Positions 1 to 9,780 of a DNA stretch of 64,000 nucleotides are shown one piece after another. The stretch is taken from the NCBI GenBank assembly GCA_026075535.2, contig AP026548.1, positions 5,146,001 to 5,210,000 of the forward strand, given 5' to 3'. Positions within the stretch are counted from its first letter, which is position 1; the number at the start of each line of letters is the position of its first letter. This DNA comes from Tricholoma matsutake (lineage: Eukaryota; Basidiomycota; Agaricomycetes; Agaricales; Tricholomataceae). The position numbers were made by a program, and so were the translations under genes. The notes under the pieces were generated by a model. That model was not told where the DNA came from, did no database searches, and saw only the letters and a program-made list of their open reading frames with translations.

Positions 1-131
1 AGTGTTGACAATGCGCATACACATTCTTTCTGCCACCTTCCTTCCCTCTTTCATCCACCCTCTCTTTTTTGATGCTGCACCACCACCCTGTTAACACCCA
101 TAACCACACAAGCCACCAAGCACAAAACAGA

Positions 132-230
132 GGGCCCAAATGATGAACTGATGTCATCTGGGCCCTCAGATAAGTTTTTTTAGTTGACTTCTTTCTTTTA
201 AACTAACTAAATGTTTTTCTTTGTTTTTAG
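132..230 (+). other. Hairpin + intron-like module, copy a (element X)
   Basis: An imperfect hairpin with GGGCCC ends (132-165) is followed by a 61-bp intron-shaped stretch (170-230): a degenerate donor ATAAGT, a T-rich body, a branch-site-like AACTAACTAA and TTTTTAG before GTTCC. The first donor base is A instead of G, so this copy may not splice. Seven related modules occur in the window (see findings). Confidence 0.6.
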
Positions 231-496
231 GTTCCTTCTTCTGGATAATGACATCACCCACCCATGAAACAACACACACAAACCCTATAGGAACCCCATG
301 CAAGCCTCTGCTTGCAGGGCAGCAATGGGCCTGTTTCTGGACCATGACGACCACATCTGACGCCACCCTATGCTGCTGCTGTGAGCCTCTGCTCACAGGG
401 TGGCAATGGGCCCTTTCCTGGATGATGATGACCACACAAACAATGAGGATGACAAACAGTGGGGATGACAAATGATAGGGATGAGGAATGACAGGG

Positions 497-604
497 ATGA
501 GGAATGACAGAATGATGTCCATCATCGTTTGGGCCCTATGTGAGTATTGATTCATTCCTTTTCTTTCCTTTTAACTAACTAATGGTTTTTTCTTTGTTCT
601 TAAG
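497..604 (+). other. Hairpin-half + intron-like module, copy b (element X)
   Basis: Only the right half of the hairpin (CATCGTTTGGGCCC) remains. It is followed by donor GTGAGT at 540, branch-like AACTAACTAAT, a T-rich tract and acceptor TTCTTAAG at 604, giving a 65-bp putative intron. The sequence after the acceptor (GTTTTACATATG) resembles that in other copies. Confidence 0.6.
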
Positions 605-717
605 GTTTTACATATGTTGTAATGACACCATGCCCAACCCCAGCACTCCATCCTGAGCCACTGCTGCAAGCCCCTGCTCGCAGGGTGGATGGGAGGGTTT
701 AATGACAACAAACGGCA

Positions 718-850
718 GGGATGACAAGTGGCAGCGATGACCAAAGACAGGGATGACACACAGGGGCAACAAACAAAGGCAGGGATGACAAACAGGGGCA
801 ATGAACAAAGGCAGGGATGACAAACAGGGGCAACAACCAATGGCAGGGAA
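718..850 (+). repeat. Minisatellite of about 32 bp, three to four diverged copies
   Basis: Copies of a GGGATGACAAACAGGGGC-type unit followed by AAYRAACAAAGGCA repeat in tandem. Reverse-complement relatives form the CT-rich blocks of elements A and B. A run of about 18 C follows at 907-924. Confidence 0.75.
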
Positions 851-1233
851 ATGAACAGTGGGGATGGTGAATGGCAGTGATGAACAGTGGCAAGAACACC
901 AGAACCCCCCCCCCCCCCCCCCCCTCGCTACAAATGCAAGAGGGTGGGGCTTTTTTTCTTTTTCTCTTTTTTTCTTTTTTTTTTGTTCAGTCTCATTTTC
1001 TTTTTTGTTTCATTGCTAAACCCCACCGCTGCAAGCACCTGCTTGCAGGGTGTGAATGTAAGTAATTTTATCTACTATATAATACAATTTAGACATGAAA
1101 ACCAGTAGACCAAACCAATTGGGACCAGTCCTAATTGGTTTGGTTACGGTCCAACTAACTTAGTGTACTGGTCTAGACCAGCTAACCCTCTTAGAGGTCA
1201 AAAAACTGGACCAAACCAAACCTTAAAACACTA

Positions 1234-2809
1234 ATTGGACATTGGGTGAGGTTAAGATAAGTCGATGCCCCAACCACTGTTGTACTTGCCAGAATGAGAC
1301 CAATGAAGAATGCAAACTTGCCTTCAAGGAGGCGGAGAGTCTTCGAGCCTGTCAAGCAGGCCCGACACCCTTGACAGAAGTCGAGATAGAGAACATCCTG
1401 GATTATCCAGATCTCGTTGAGGATAATGATGACAATATCAATGAGGAGGTCTGCAACAATGTTGATAATGATGACAATGATGAGTCCAACAAAAATGAAC
1501 CCTATACTGGTGAGGATGAGCTTGAAGATGGTGATCGCATCTTCATGGCCACCATCCCCTGTGAGGCCGAGTTTATTTGAGCCACATTGAACATTTTGCA
1601 GAGGTTGGCTGAGGCTTTCATAAGAACACCCAACCTACATCATTCCATGAATCCGTTCCTACACACCTTCACGATTTTGAAGACCTTTTTGCAAAATCAT
1701 TGTTTGATCATCTCCCTGATCATAAGGTGTGGGATCATGCCATCAAACTGGTCCCAGGTGCGAAATCTTTGAGCTGTAAGGCCTACCCTTTGGCCCCTAG
1801 TGAACAGTCCGAAATGGACGAGTTCATTCAGGAGAACCTCAGCAGTGGTCAAATTTGTCCTTCAAAATTGCCCATGGCATCCCCTGTCTTCTTCATCAAG
1901 AAGAAAGATGGTAGCCTTTGACTCGTGCAGGATTATCAGGCCCTGAATGCGATCACGATAAAAAACCAATACCCCTTGCCCCTAATATCAGAGCTTGTAA
2001 ATTGACTTCAAGGTGCAAAGTATTTCATGAAGCTCGATGTTTGATGGGGGTACAATAATGTTCAGATGAAGGAAGGTGATGAGTGGAAGGCAGTGTTTCA
2101 TACGAATTGTGGCCTTTTCAAACCCCTGGTGATGTTCTTTGGACTCATGAACTCCCCCTCCACCTTCCAGACAATGATGAACAATATCTTCCAGGATCTC
2201 ATCATGGAGGGTGTGGTTTGCACCTACCTTGACAATATCCTCATTTTTGCAAAATCCATGGAAGAACAGCATTGTGTCACATGACTCATACTCGAACTAC
2301 TTCAAAAACACAAACTCTTCCTTCGACACAAAAAATGTGAGTTCAAAAAAACCTCTATCAAATATCTCGGGTTGATCATCTCCAAAGGCGAGATGTGTAT
2401 GGATCCAGTCAAGGTAGCCAGCATAATGGAGTGGCCCACACTGACGAATCGAAAGGAGGTTCAATCCTTCCTCAGTTTTGTGAATTTTTATTGCAGGTTC
2501 ATTGAAGGCTTTTCCCACCATGCAAAACCAATGTTTGAACTCACAAAAAAGAATCGAAGGTGGGGTTGGGCTGAAGCAGAACAATTGGTGTTCAATGAAA
2601 TCAAAAACTGCATCACATCCTCACCCATCCTTCATTTTGCAGATGATTTGAAGGCTTTTCGTATCAAGGCAGATAGTTCAGACTATGCTACAGGCTCAGT
2701 CCTCTCTCAGCAATCATCCGACGATCTTAAATGGCACCCCATTGCCTTCTATTCGAAATCGCTCAATGCTGTCGAGCAAAACTACGAAATTCACGATAAG
2801 GAGATGTTA
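1234..2809 (+). pseudogene. G1 Ty3/Gypsy pol, first part (end of protease, RT, start of RNase H)
   Basis: This is the front part of a decayed gypsy polyprotein closely related to G5 and G6. The stretch from about 1242 matches the Cys-rich CPNHCCTCQNETNEEC segment between protease and RT that G5 also has. RT follows: KKKDGSL with a TGA at 1919-1921, LVQDY, a VMFFGLMNSPSTFQ segment, and a polymerase box YLDN in place of YLDD, so the second catalytic Asp is lost. The connection and early RNase H are readable at 2372-2809. Several in-frame TGA/TAG codons and small frame breaks make it non-functional. The left side is cut by element X at 1233. The right side is cut by element A at 2810, after the residues KEML of RNase H; the frame resumes at 4944. 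Confidence 0.88.
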
Positions 2810-3259
2810 CACAGTGAGACCCATGGATGTGGAAAATCATCCAGTAATTCAGCCACTGAGGTGTTGAAAAAGAATAAAAATCATCTGATTTTTGGGGAAA
2901 AACATACCCTAAAAGTTGTGAAAATTCCCCCTCAGAATGGATGAGTTAAGGGGTTGAAAACACCTTGAAATTTGTCCATATTCATACCCCATTGAATTTA
3001 TCCCTTGGGATGACTTCCATCTTCTAAATGGGGTAATTCACACCATGAGACTCCCTCTGACTATGGGATGGTTTTCATCCCATCAAGGGCAAAAAAAAAC
3101 TCTGTCCAGGTTAAATTTTTTTCAGAGTGGAAGAATGGCAATTATTCATGAATCATCCACTTTGTTTAGTTTCATTATCAGCTTCATACTTTTAGTAGCG
3201 AATTTTCAATAGCTACAGGCAGATGTTGGTCTCACAGGTTTTGTACAACTCAATATATT

Positions 3260-3357
3260 ACATCTATACTAACTATGTATATTTTAAACAAAAAATAAGA
3301 AACAAAGATAAGAAAAATTACCTGGGCCCAAACAACTCTAGTCATCATTTGGGCCCA
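3260..3357 (-). other. Hairpin + donor module, copy c (element A)
   Basis: On the minus strand a hairpin with GGGCCCAAA / TTTGGGCCC arms (3324-3356) is directly followed by CAG|GTAATTTTT, a donor-like site and a T-rich stretch. A clear acceptor is not seen. Confidence 0.5.
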
Positions 3358-4147
3358 CAAACAGTTGCTCAGGGGTGGGTGGTGTGTCATTCCTGTTGTT
3401 GTTGTCATCTTTGTTGTCATGGCTGTGTCTCATCATCTGTGTTCCCTGTTGTTTGCTCCTTGTCCCAGTCATCCCCTTTGTCCCTGGCTCATTGTTCCTA
3501 TCATCCCTGCCATTGTTGTCCTCATTGTCCTTGCTGTCCCCGTTGCCCTGGTCCTGGTCCTCCTCGGTGTTGTTGTCCTTGTGCCTGTTGTCCCTGGTCC
3601 TGGTGTCGTCTCATCTTCCGGTCATTGTCCCTGTTGTCCCATTCTTGGTGGTTGTTGTCCTTGTAGTCCTCATGGTCCACTGTGGCCGTTGTTGCAGTTT
3701 TGCCTTCCTCATGGTTGTGGGTGCCATTCTTGTCATCCCCATTGTCAGTGCTGTCACAGTTTGCATCGGCGTCATCATTCTTGTCGTCCTGGTCCTGTCC
3801 GCCATTGGTGTTGGGGCATTTGTCATCGGTGTCACCTGGCCCTGTTCCCTTTGTTCTATTGCCATTGTTGTCCTGAGTGGGTTGGGTTGTTGGTGGTGTG
3901 TCTCATTATGCCATCCCATCATTGTGGCAGCAGTGTTGCCTGTTTCAAGAGATGGTGGGGTGCTTAGTGGCAGATGGTGGTGTTGGGGGCATTTCATGTG
4001 CTTACCTTGTAGGTACCCAGCTACCTGGGCCTCCTGGTATCTTCCTGGGGTCTCTTAACCTCAACCAACCCCCCTCACATCCCATTTGGACAGGGAGGAG
4101 GGTGTAGGCATGCATCGTGCATTGTTGTTGTAAAAGTAGTAGATAAC

Positions 4148-4210
4148 CTAAAAATAACAGAAAATAACTTGTTAGAACTTCAAAAACTACAAAAACAACA
4201 ATAAAAATAC
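4148..4210 (-). other. Intron-like module, copy h (element A)
   Basis: On the minus strand the stretch starts GTATTT, contains a TTCTAAC branch-like box, and ends TTATTTTTAG before GTTATCTAC. The exon-like sequence after it resembles copies f and g. The hairpin is absent here. Confidence 0.5.
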
Positions 4211-4565
4211 TTAGTTTACATTGTGTCGATGGCTGTCAACATCCAAATCCACGTGTGATGTGGCACTCTTGCAGCCATGCAGTTTGTTGTTGGTGTTTGC
4301 AGCTGTTGATGGCAGTGGGAGGTGGTTGGTGGTGGTGGGAGGCAGCAGGCTTGACCATTGATAGTGTGGTAGGAATGGAAGTGAGAGAGTGTGCAAACAT
4401 GTCAGACCTTGGTTGATATTGCACATGAAGTTGAAGTCTCGGGTGTGCCAGGTATAGATATGACATGTGACTTTCTGCATGAGGGCAGGTTGAAATGACT
4501 TACCTTGCACAATGCATAGATGATGAAATTCAGCCTGCTGAGGCATAAAATAATGACTGAGCAAA

Positions 4566-4850
4566 AAAAAAACATTCCATCTATTTGATGTTTGGGTATT
4601 AAAAGTACCCCTATAATTCATTTATTTTCAAGAAGAAATTTCATCCTACTCACTTATGAAAAAGTTGTAATAAAATATGTCTGACTTCCATCCATTTGAG
4701 GTTTGAAATCTACAGTATTAAAACCACCCCTATAATTCATTCATTCACAAGAAGAAATTTCATCCTATTCACTTATGAAAAAGTTGTAATAAAATATGTC
4801 TGAATTCCATCCATTGAGGTTTGAAATCTACAGTATGAAAATTCATCCCA
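4566..4850 (+). repeat. 119-bp tandem duplication (about 2.4 units) in element A
   Basis: The segment running through AAGAAGAAATTTCATCCTA repeats with a 119-bp offset (AGAAGAAATTT starts at 4631 and 4750), and a third partial copy follows. The units differ by a few substitutions. Confidence 0.85.
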
Positions 4851-4943
4851 TGTTCATCCATTATATATCCATCCATTTACATTAGATGTTTCCCATTTTC
4901 TTACTTGAATGGCTGAAATCCATACCCTACCAGTCTCACAGTG

Positions 4944-6775
4944 TTAGCAGTCATGAGATCATTGGAGGAATGGAGACATTTTCTTGAAGGTGTAAAACAT
5001 AAGGTCAAAATCTGGACAGACCACAAAAACCTCAAGTACTTCATGACCGCAAAGAAACTAAATCGCAGACAGGCTCATTGGTCACTTTACCTGTCTAGAT
5101 TCAATTTTGTTATGCACCATTGTCCAGGAAAGAGCATGGGTAAGCCGGATGCTCTTTCATGCTGCACAGATCACAGCAACAGTGCTGATGATAACCATGA
5201 TACCATGCTACTTTGACCCGAATTCTTTGCCATCCGGGCACTTGAAGGAATCACTGTAGAGGGAGCTGAGAGGGATTTACTTCGTGAAATTTGAAGAGGA
5301 GTTCGGGATGGAAGGAGCAAAGATGTGGTGATGTTAGCGATGAAGGATTTGGAGAGGTCCAAGGGCAAGACACTGCAAAGTTTGGAGTGGGAAAAGCTAT
5401 GTAGGTTTTGTGATTGAATTTATGTTCCAATGTTCTGATGATCCCTGACCTACAATGCAGAATTGCTGAACAACACCATGACTCAAGGATTGGGGGACAT
5501 GCTGGACGCTGGAAGACCCTCAAACTCATTTCGAGGAACTACTGGTGGCCGAACATGTCTCGTTACATCAGACAGTACTGCAAGGCATGTGATATGTGTC
5601 TTCGAACAAAGGTACAAAAATGCAAACCATTCGGTGAACTACATCCTCTCCCGGTGCCCAAAGCTTGATGGGATGTCATAAGTGTCAATTTCATCATCAA
5701 ACTTCCTGATTCACATGGATTCAATGCTGCGATGGTTGTGGTGGACTTGGTGAGTAAACAAAGCCATTTCATACCCACTCACACCACCATCACCACACTG
5801 GGCTCAGCTCGACTCTACCTCCAAAACATCTGGAAGCTGCATGGCCTCCCCCAATTGATGCTGTCAGATCGAGGACTCCAATTTGTTGCTGAATTCATGC
5901 GTGAATTGTATTGTCTACTAGGAATCACCATCTCAGCCTTGACCGCATATCAAACACAGTCGGATGGTCAAACTGAATGCATTAACCAAGAGCTCAAACA
6001 GTACATTCAAATTTTTGTAGGCAAACAACAGAACGATTGGGACATGCTCCTGCCCCTGGGTGAATTTGCATACAACAACTACATCCACTCATCTATGCAG
6101 CACTCCCCATTCTTTATTGATACCAGTAGACACCCCCAGATGGGTTTTGAACCTGATCAACGTCCATTGAAGCTCAAAGCTGTCAACAAATTTGCGGATC
6201 AAATGAAATCCACGCTAGATGAAGCATGGGCAGCCCTTTCAAAATTGAAGGATGACATGGCAAGGTACTATAATCAACAGCAAACCTCAGCACCAAAGTT
6301 TGAGGCAGGTGATAAAGTCTTTCTCGATGCTTTGGACATTAGCACAACCAGGCCCTCGAAAAAATTCACACATTGATATCTCGGCCCCTACCCAATCGTT
6401 CGCCCTGTAGGTTCACATGCATATCGTCTGAAACTACTGCCATCCATGTCACGACTCCACCCAGTCTTCCATGTTGTCAAACTCATGCCAGCTCTGCCAG
6501 ATCTAATCATAGGTCAATGATTGCGTCCACCACCACCAGATATCATAGGAGGAGAGCAGAGGTATGAGATTGAAGAGGTAATAGATAGTCGGATGAGGGG
6601 CAGGACACTGCAATACCTGGTTAGGTGGAAGGGTGATGGTTGCGAAGAAAATTCATGGATTTTGGAAGGTGACTTGGATGCTCCTGAGTTAATAAAGGAC
6701 TTCTACAGAGCCCACCCAACTGCCCCTAAATGTATCAATGGCCTGCTTTTTGGTCACATGGGTTTTCAACTGTGA
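4944..6775 (+). pseudogene. G1 pol, second part (RNase H end, integrase, chromodomain)
   Basis: The frame resumes with [15 protein letters not shown] and [10 protein letters not shown] of RNase H. Integrase follows: an HHCC zinc region (HHDS..GGHAG, then CKACDMC near 5580), the core Asp in SVNFIIKLP (D mutated to N), LSDRGLQF, and a Glu in GQTECINQE. The C-terminal part ends in a chromodomain (YEIEEVIDSRMRGRTLQYLV, then RWKGDGCEENSWI). Chromodomain gypsy elements (chromoviruses) use this module to target chromatin. In-frame stops occur, for example at 5215, 5414 and 6374, and the catalytic change makes it inactive. The end is 63 bp before the 3' LTR, with a G-rich polypurine tract between. 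Confidence 0.88.
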
Positions 6776-6820
6776 CACCAGGTCTGGTCACCACAGAGTT
6801 TTTTGCATTGGGATGCTGCA

Positions 6821-6835
6821 CCTTAAGGGGGGGGG
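6821..6835 (+). promoter_or_regulatory. Polypurine tract of G1
   Basis: CCTTAAGGGGGGGGG lies just upstream of the LTR start TGTAAGGGG; this is the usual place and composition of a plus-strand primer for reverse transcription. G5 has the same arrangement at about 37654. Confidence 0.7.
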
Positions 6836-6838
6836 TGA

Positions 6839-7677
6839 TGTAAGGGGAACCCTCAATGAGCACTCATGAACCCCTACAAACCTCTACAAAGTTCATGAAC
6901 AATCTTTTAACTACTCAAACAAACTTTGAACCCTTTGAACTGTCTTCGAACTCTTTGAAACTCTTCGAACTCCTCGAACATTCTTTAAACAACTTCAAAC
7001 TGCTTCACCCCTCACCTATGACCACACCTGTACTTCAACAATGCCGCAGAAGTCATGGGACGACTTTCGAACACATTAGGATAAAGCAGGATGACCTTCT
7101 GATGCACTGATGATGCTCAACCCAGAAACCCAAACAAAACCCACAAAAAGGCTTTGGATGGTATAACACAAGTCAGAGGAAGGATGTGAGGCCCTCTAGA
7201 TGTCACCTGTCAGACCAACCATCAAATAGTCATAAAATAACTCCTTGTCAAAGCAGTTCAAAGCTAAAAGAATGTGTTTCGAGGACTTGCCATGATTTTC
7301 GAGGTGTTGTGATATTTTTTGAGGTTTTTTCGAAGAAGTCTCAAGGAATTTCGAGTGCGCAAATATGTTTGGATGCAAGATCAGGGGACTAGATGAGTAG
7401 TAGAAGCAAAGCAAAGGCGAATCAAGGGAAATGAGAGCAAAAATAGCGTAATGTGAGGAATTTCAAGGAATTTCGAGGAAGTTTAGCATGAAACACCAAA
7501 CTTCAGACTGAATAAGACGAAACTGAACTCTCAAATCACTGTGATCTGGGAGGAAGATGACAACTTTCTTGTTTTTCTTTGTATCTAGTACATCTTTTTA
7601 TATAAAATAAAGAAAGTACCTAAAAAGGCTAGAGAACATGAGGCAAACATGTGGAAAACTTGAGGCAAAAGACAATA
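6839..7677 (+). repeat. G1 3' LTR, right end missing
   Basis: The start TGTAAGGGGAAC equals the LTR start of G5 (37668). The expected end CCCTTACA is not reached before G2 begins at 7678. The left part holds an array of CTTYGAACTC-like units (about 6900-7010), and the right part several TTTCGAGG units (7262-7480). A TATA-like TTTTTATATAAAATAAAG lies at about 7596. No gene seen. Confidence 0.7.
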
Positions 7678-8374
7678 TGTCACAATCCATTCCTCACCCG
7701 CGTGGAACCCACAACCTTCCGATCTTTTCCGCTTTTCCTAACTCAACTCCTACCACCTTCGTTCCAGCCCCCTTGCACTGCCCACACTGCTGTGCACCAG
7801 GCCACCATGTACAGCAACCACAGCTGCCTTCCAAGGCTGCCATCTAGTTTTGCAAATTCGACTATGGATTCCTGTGTGGCCTCCGCTAGGCAATTTATCT
7901 ATGCAGTTGAGACACTGCCGCAGTTTCCGTTTCTGTTCTGCTCTTGTTCTGGACCCTAGTATTTAAGCTTAGTTAGTTTCGCTTTGTATTCCTCAGTTCA
8001 TATATCGACATAGACTCAACCTTACCCTGTCAATCTAAAACCTCCTTCTACTCCAACTCCTGACCTCTAAGAGTCTGAACTCCATTCGACTCAACCTCTA
8101 GTTCCCCTCTGAAGTTCTAGTCTCATCTGAACTTAACCTAAGTCCCTCCATACTCCTTCCCGCATTTACCCACACTCTCCTGCTCCTATCTCTAAAACCT
8201 CTACCCAAAATTAGGACACCAGACGAGGTGAAGGGTGCAGCTTCTTACAAGCTGAAGCCAAGTCCTTTTTGTTACCCATCCGCATAATCTGCTACGACCC
8301 GACAATCTTCTGCTCTCAAACACCCACCGGGTCTGACCAGATTCCGATGAGCCCTTTCGGATCAGTTCTTAACA
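7678..8374 (+). repeat. G2 5' LTR (697 bp)
   Basis: Bounded by TGTCACAATCC and TTCTTAACA (TG..CA). It matches the two G3 LTRs in length within 1 bp but differs at many CpG-type positions (7 differences in the first 60 bp against the G3 5' LTR). A TATA-like TATTTAAG lies near 7960 and a hairpin CAGCTT-CTTAC-AAGCTG at 8238-8254. The left side abuts G1 with no recognisable target duplication. Confidence 0.9.
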
Positions 8375-8604
8375 GTATATACAAACTCACACTTCACTCG
8401 TCTCTTCTCCTATGACCCCAACTGAAACTTGCCAGCGCACAACCAGAAACTCTCAGCGCGCCGGTACCATTCCAGGGATCTCTGCAATTCAGCGATCCAC
8501 ACTTCCTAGCCCATGACCCACCTCAACATTTGGAGTAACTTCCAGACCTTCCAACATTTTCCGACAAATCAGTTTCGGAGCCCCATCAATCAGTGCAAAC
8601 CTCA

Positions 8605-9780
8605 TGTCTACTCAAGCTCAACAATCTCCTGCGAATCTGGAAGAACCCTGACCCACGACTCCCCTTGAGTACATAGGGGGCATCAACCAGCCTGAACCCT
8701 ATGGGTTGGAAGATCGTGGTCTAGAGGACGGACCTCCCGGCAGACCCAATGACCCTAGTGGTCCAGACGGCCCTGGGGGTGACCCCGATCCCAATGATCC
8801 TGACAATCAACCTCCCATGGGGGAAAACCCTGATCCAAGGGATAGGTTCATAGATGTTCTTTACAACCTCTCGGAGAGTATCTGCACCCTCCAACAAAAT
8901 AATGCACCCAAGACTGAGAAAATCAAAGTTTGCGACCCCGACACCTTTGATGGCTCTAACCCAAAGAAACTTAGAGACTTCCTAGTCTCGTGTAACCTTC
9001 ATTTCCGTGACCGTCCGCACATATTTTCTTCTGATGAGAAAAAGATCATATTTATCCTTTCTTATCTCAAGGGATCAGCTCTCAGCTGGTTTGAGCCCGG
9101 TCTTAATGACCCGACCGATTCTGCACACTGGATGTGGGATTATGAGGCTTTTCTCGCCGAACTAGAGAGTAACTTCGGCCCGCATGACCCGCTCGGGGAT
9201 GTGGAAAAAGCTCTTTCCGATTTAGCAATGAAGAAAAGTGGTCGCATCACAAAGTATAACGTTGACTTTTGGGAATTAGCTTCTAGGGTCAACTGGAATG
9301 AGGCAGCCCTCCGTGACCGCTATTTCCGTGGTCTTCCGCTCCGACTTTGTATAGAAGTCCTTCAGGGTGGTAAACCCAACACCCTTGCAGGACTGCGCTT
9401 GAAAGCGCAGGACTGTGACAATATCTACTGGATGCAGGAAGATGAAACCCGGTTTGAAACTAAGAATTCTGGGAACTCTTCTAACCCTGTCAAGAAGGAC
9501 AACCCCAAAGGTTCCTCCCAGTCCACCAATCAATCCTCGTTGAGCTCCCCTCAGGGAAACTCCTCCAACCAGCAGCCCTCCACAACAAAGAACACTTCCA
9601 AGTCATCCATCTCCAACAAGTTGGGGAACTTACTGCGGATGAACGAGAATGTCGCATGCAGGAAAGACTTTGCCTCTACTGTGGTGAAGAAGGGTATGTA
9701 GCAGGAAACTGCCTGAAGTCTAAAGCCGCAAAAGCCCACACATCCACTGTAATTCCCAATTCTGTGGACTCGGAAAAATA
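8605..9780 (+). pseudogene. G2 gag (capsid/nucleocapsid), frameshifted
   Basis: The frame starts at ATG 8605 (MSTQAQQSP) and meets a TGA at codon 16 (a CGA-type Arg codon), then reads through a Pro/Asp-rich N-terminus and a retrotransposon gag core (KFCDPDTFDGS-type start, LSYLKGSALSWFEPGL). Near 9620 a run of G appears one base short. The zinc-knuckle region lies in another frame from there on (CLYCGEEGYVAGNC, with Tyr in place of His). It ends at TAG 9778-9780. The same TGA and frame break are in the G3 copy. Pol begins in the -1 frame at the stop. Confidence 0.87.

Larger units (their letters stand above)
1..1233 (+). mobile_element. Element X, 3' part (non-coding dispersed element)
   Basis: No gene is seen here. 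The stretch shares its order of motifs with the reverse strand at 61454-64000: hairpin/intron-like modules, purine-rich GGGATGACAAA repeats, a CTACAAATG block followed by a long pyrimidine tract, the palindrome at 1029-1048, a GGTCTAGACC-containing segment and the shared end CCTTAAAACACTA (ends 1233; reverse copy starts 61454). The shared end defines a true element boundary. It lies inside the pol gene of G1, which starts directly after it. The terminal sequence, read inward as TAGTGTTTTAAGG, resembles hAT-type ends, but the other end is outside the window, so class and target duplication cannot be tested. No open frame of interest. Confidence 0.7.
2810..4943. mobile_element. Element A: 2.1-kb non-autonomous TIR element inside G1
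   Basis: The element splits the RNase H frame of G1. Its ends are CACAGTGAGAC (2810-2820) and the near-inverse GTCTCACAGTG (4933-4943). TTA flanks both sides (2807-2809 and 4944-4946); the uninterrupted G5 relative reads CTA there, so this is a convincing 3-bp target duplication. CAC-type ends plus 3 bp fit the CACTA/CMC superfamily better than others, though the second half of the TIR is weak. No transposase is visible. The interior holds a CT-rich block (3360-4090, + strand) like those of B and T, two hairpin/intron-like modules and a 119-bp tandem repeat. The long open frames at 3365-4058 are low-complexity and I do not regard them as genes. Confidence 0.8.

Noticed and set aside
2810..2820. 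CACAGTG end as a V(D)J-type heptamer or Transib element
   Set aside because: The target duplication is 3 bp rather than 5, no nonamer at 12/23 spacing is seen, and no RAG-like protein is present.
3365..4058. Long open frames (200-227 codons) in element A
   Set aside because: They are hydrophobic low-complexity translations of a CT/GT-rich block, overlap in several frames and recur in the other non-coding elements with frames not kept.
6900..7010. CRISPR-like array of TTCGAAC units
   Set aside because: Units are short and degenerate with no regular spacers, and the DNA is eukaryotic LTR sequence.
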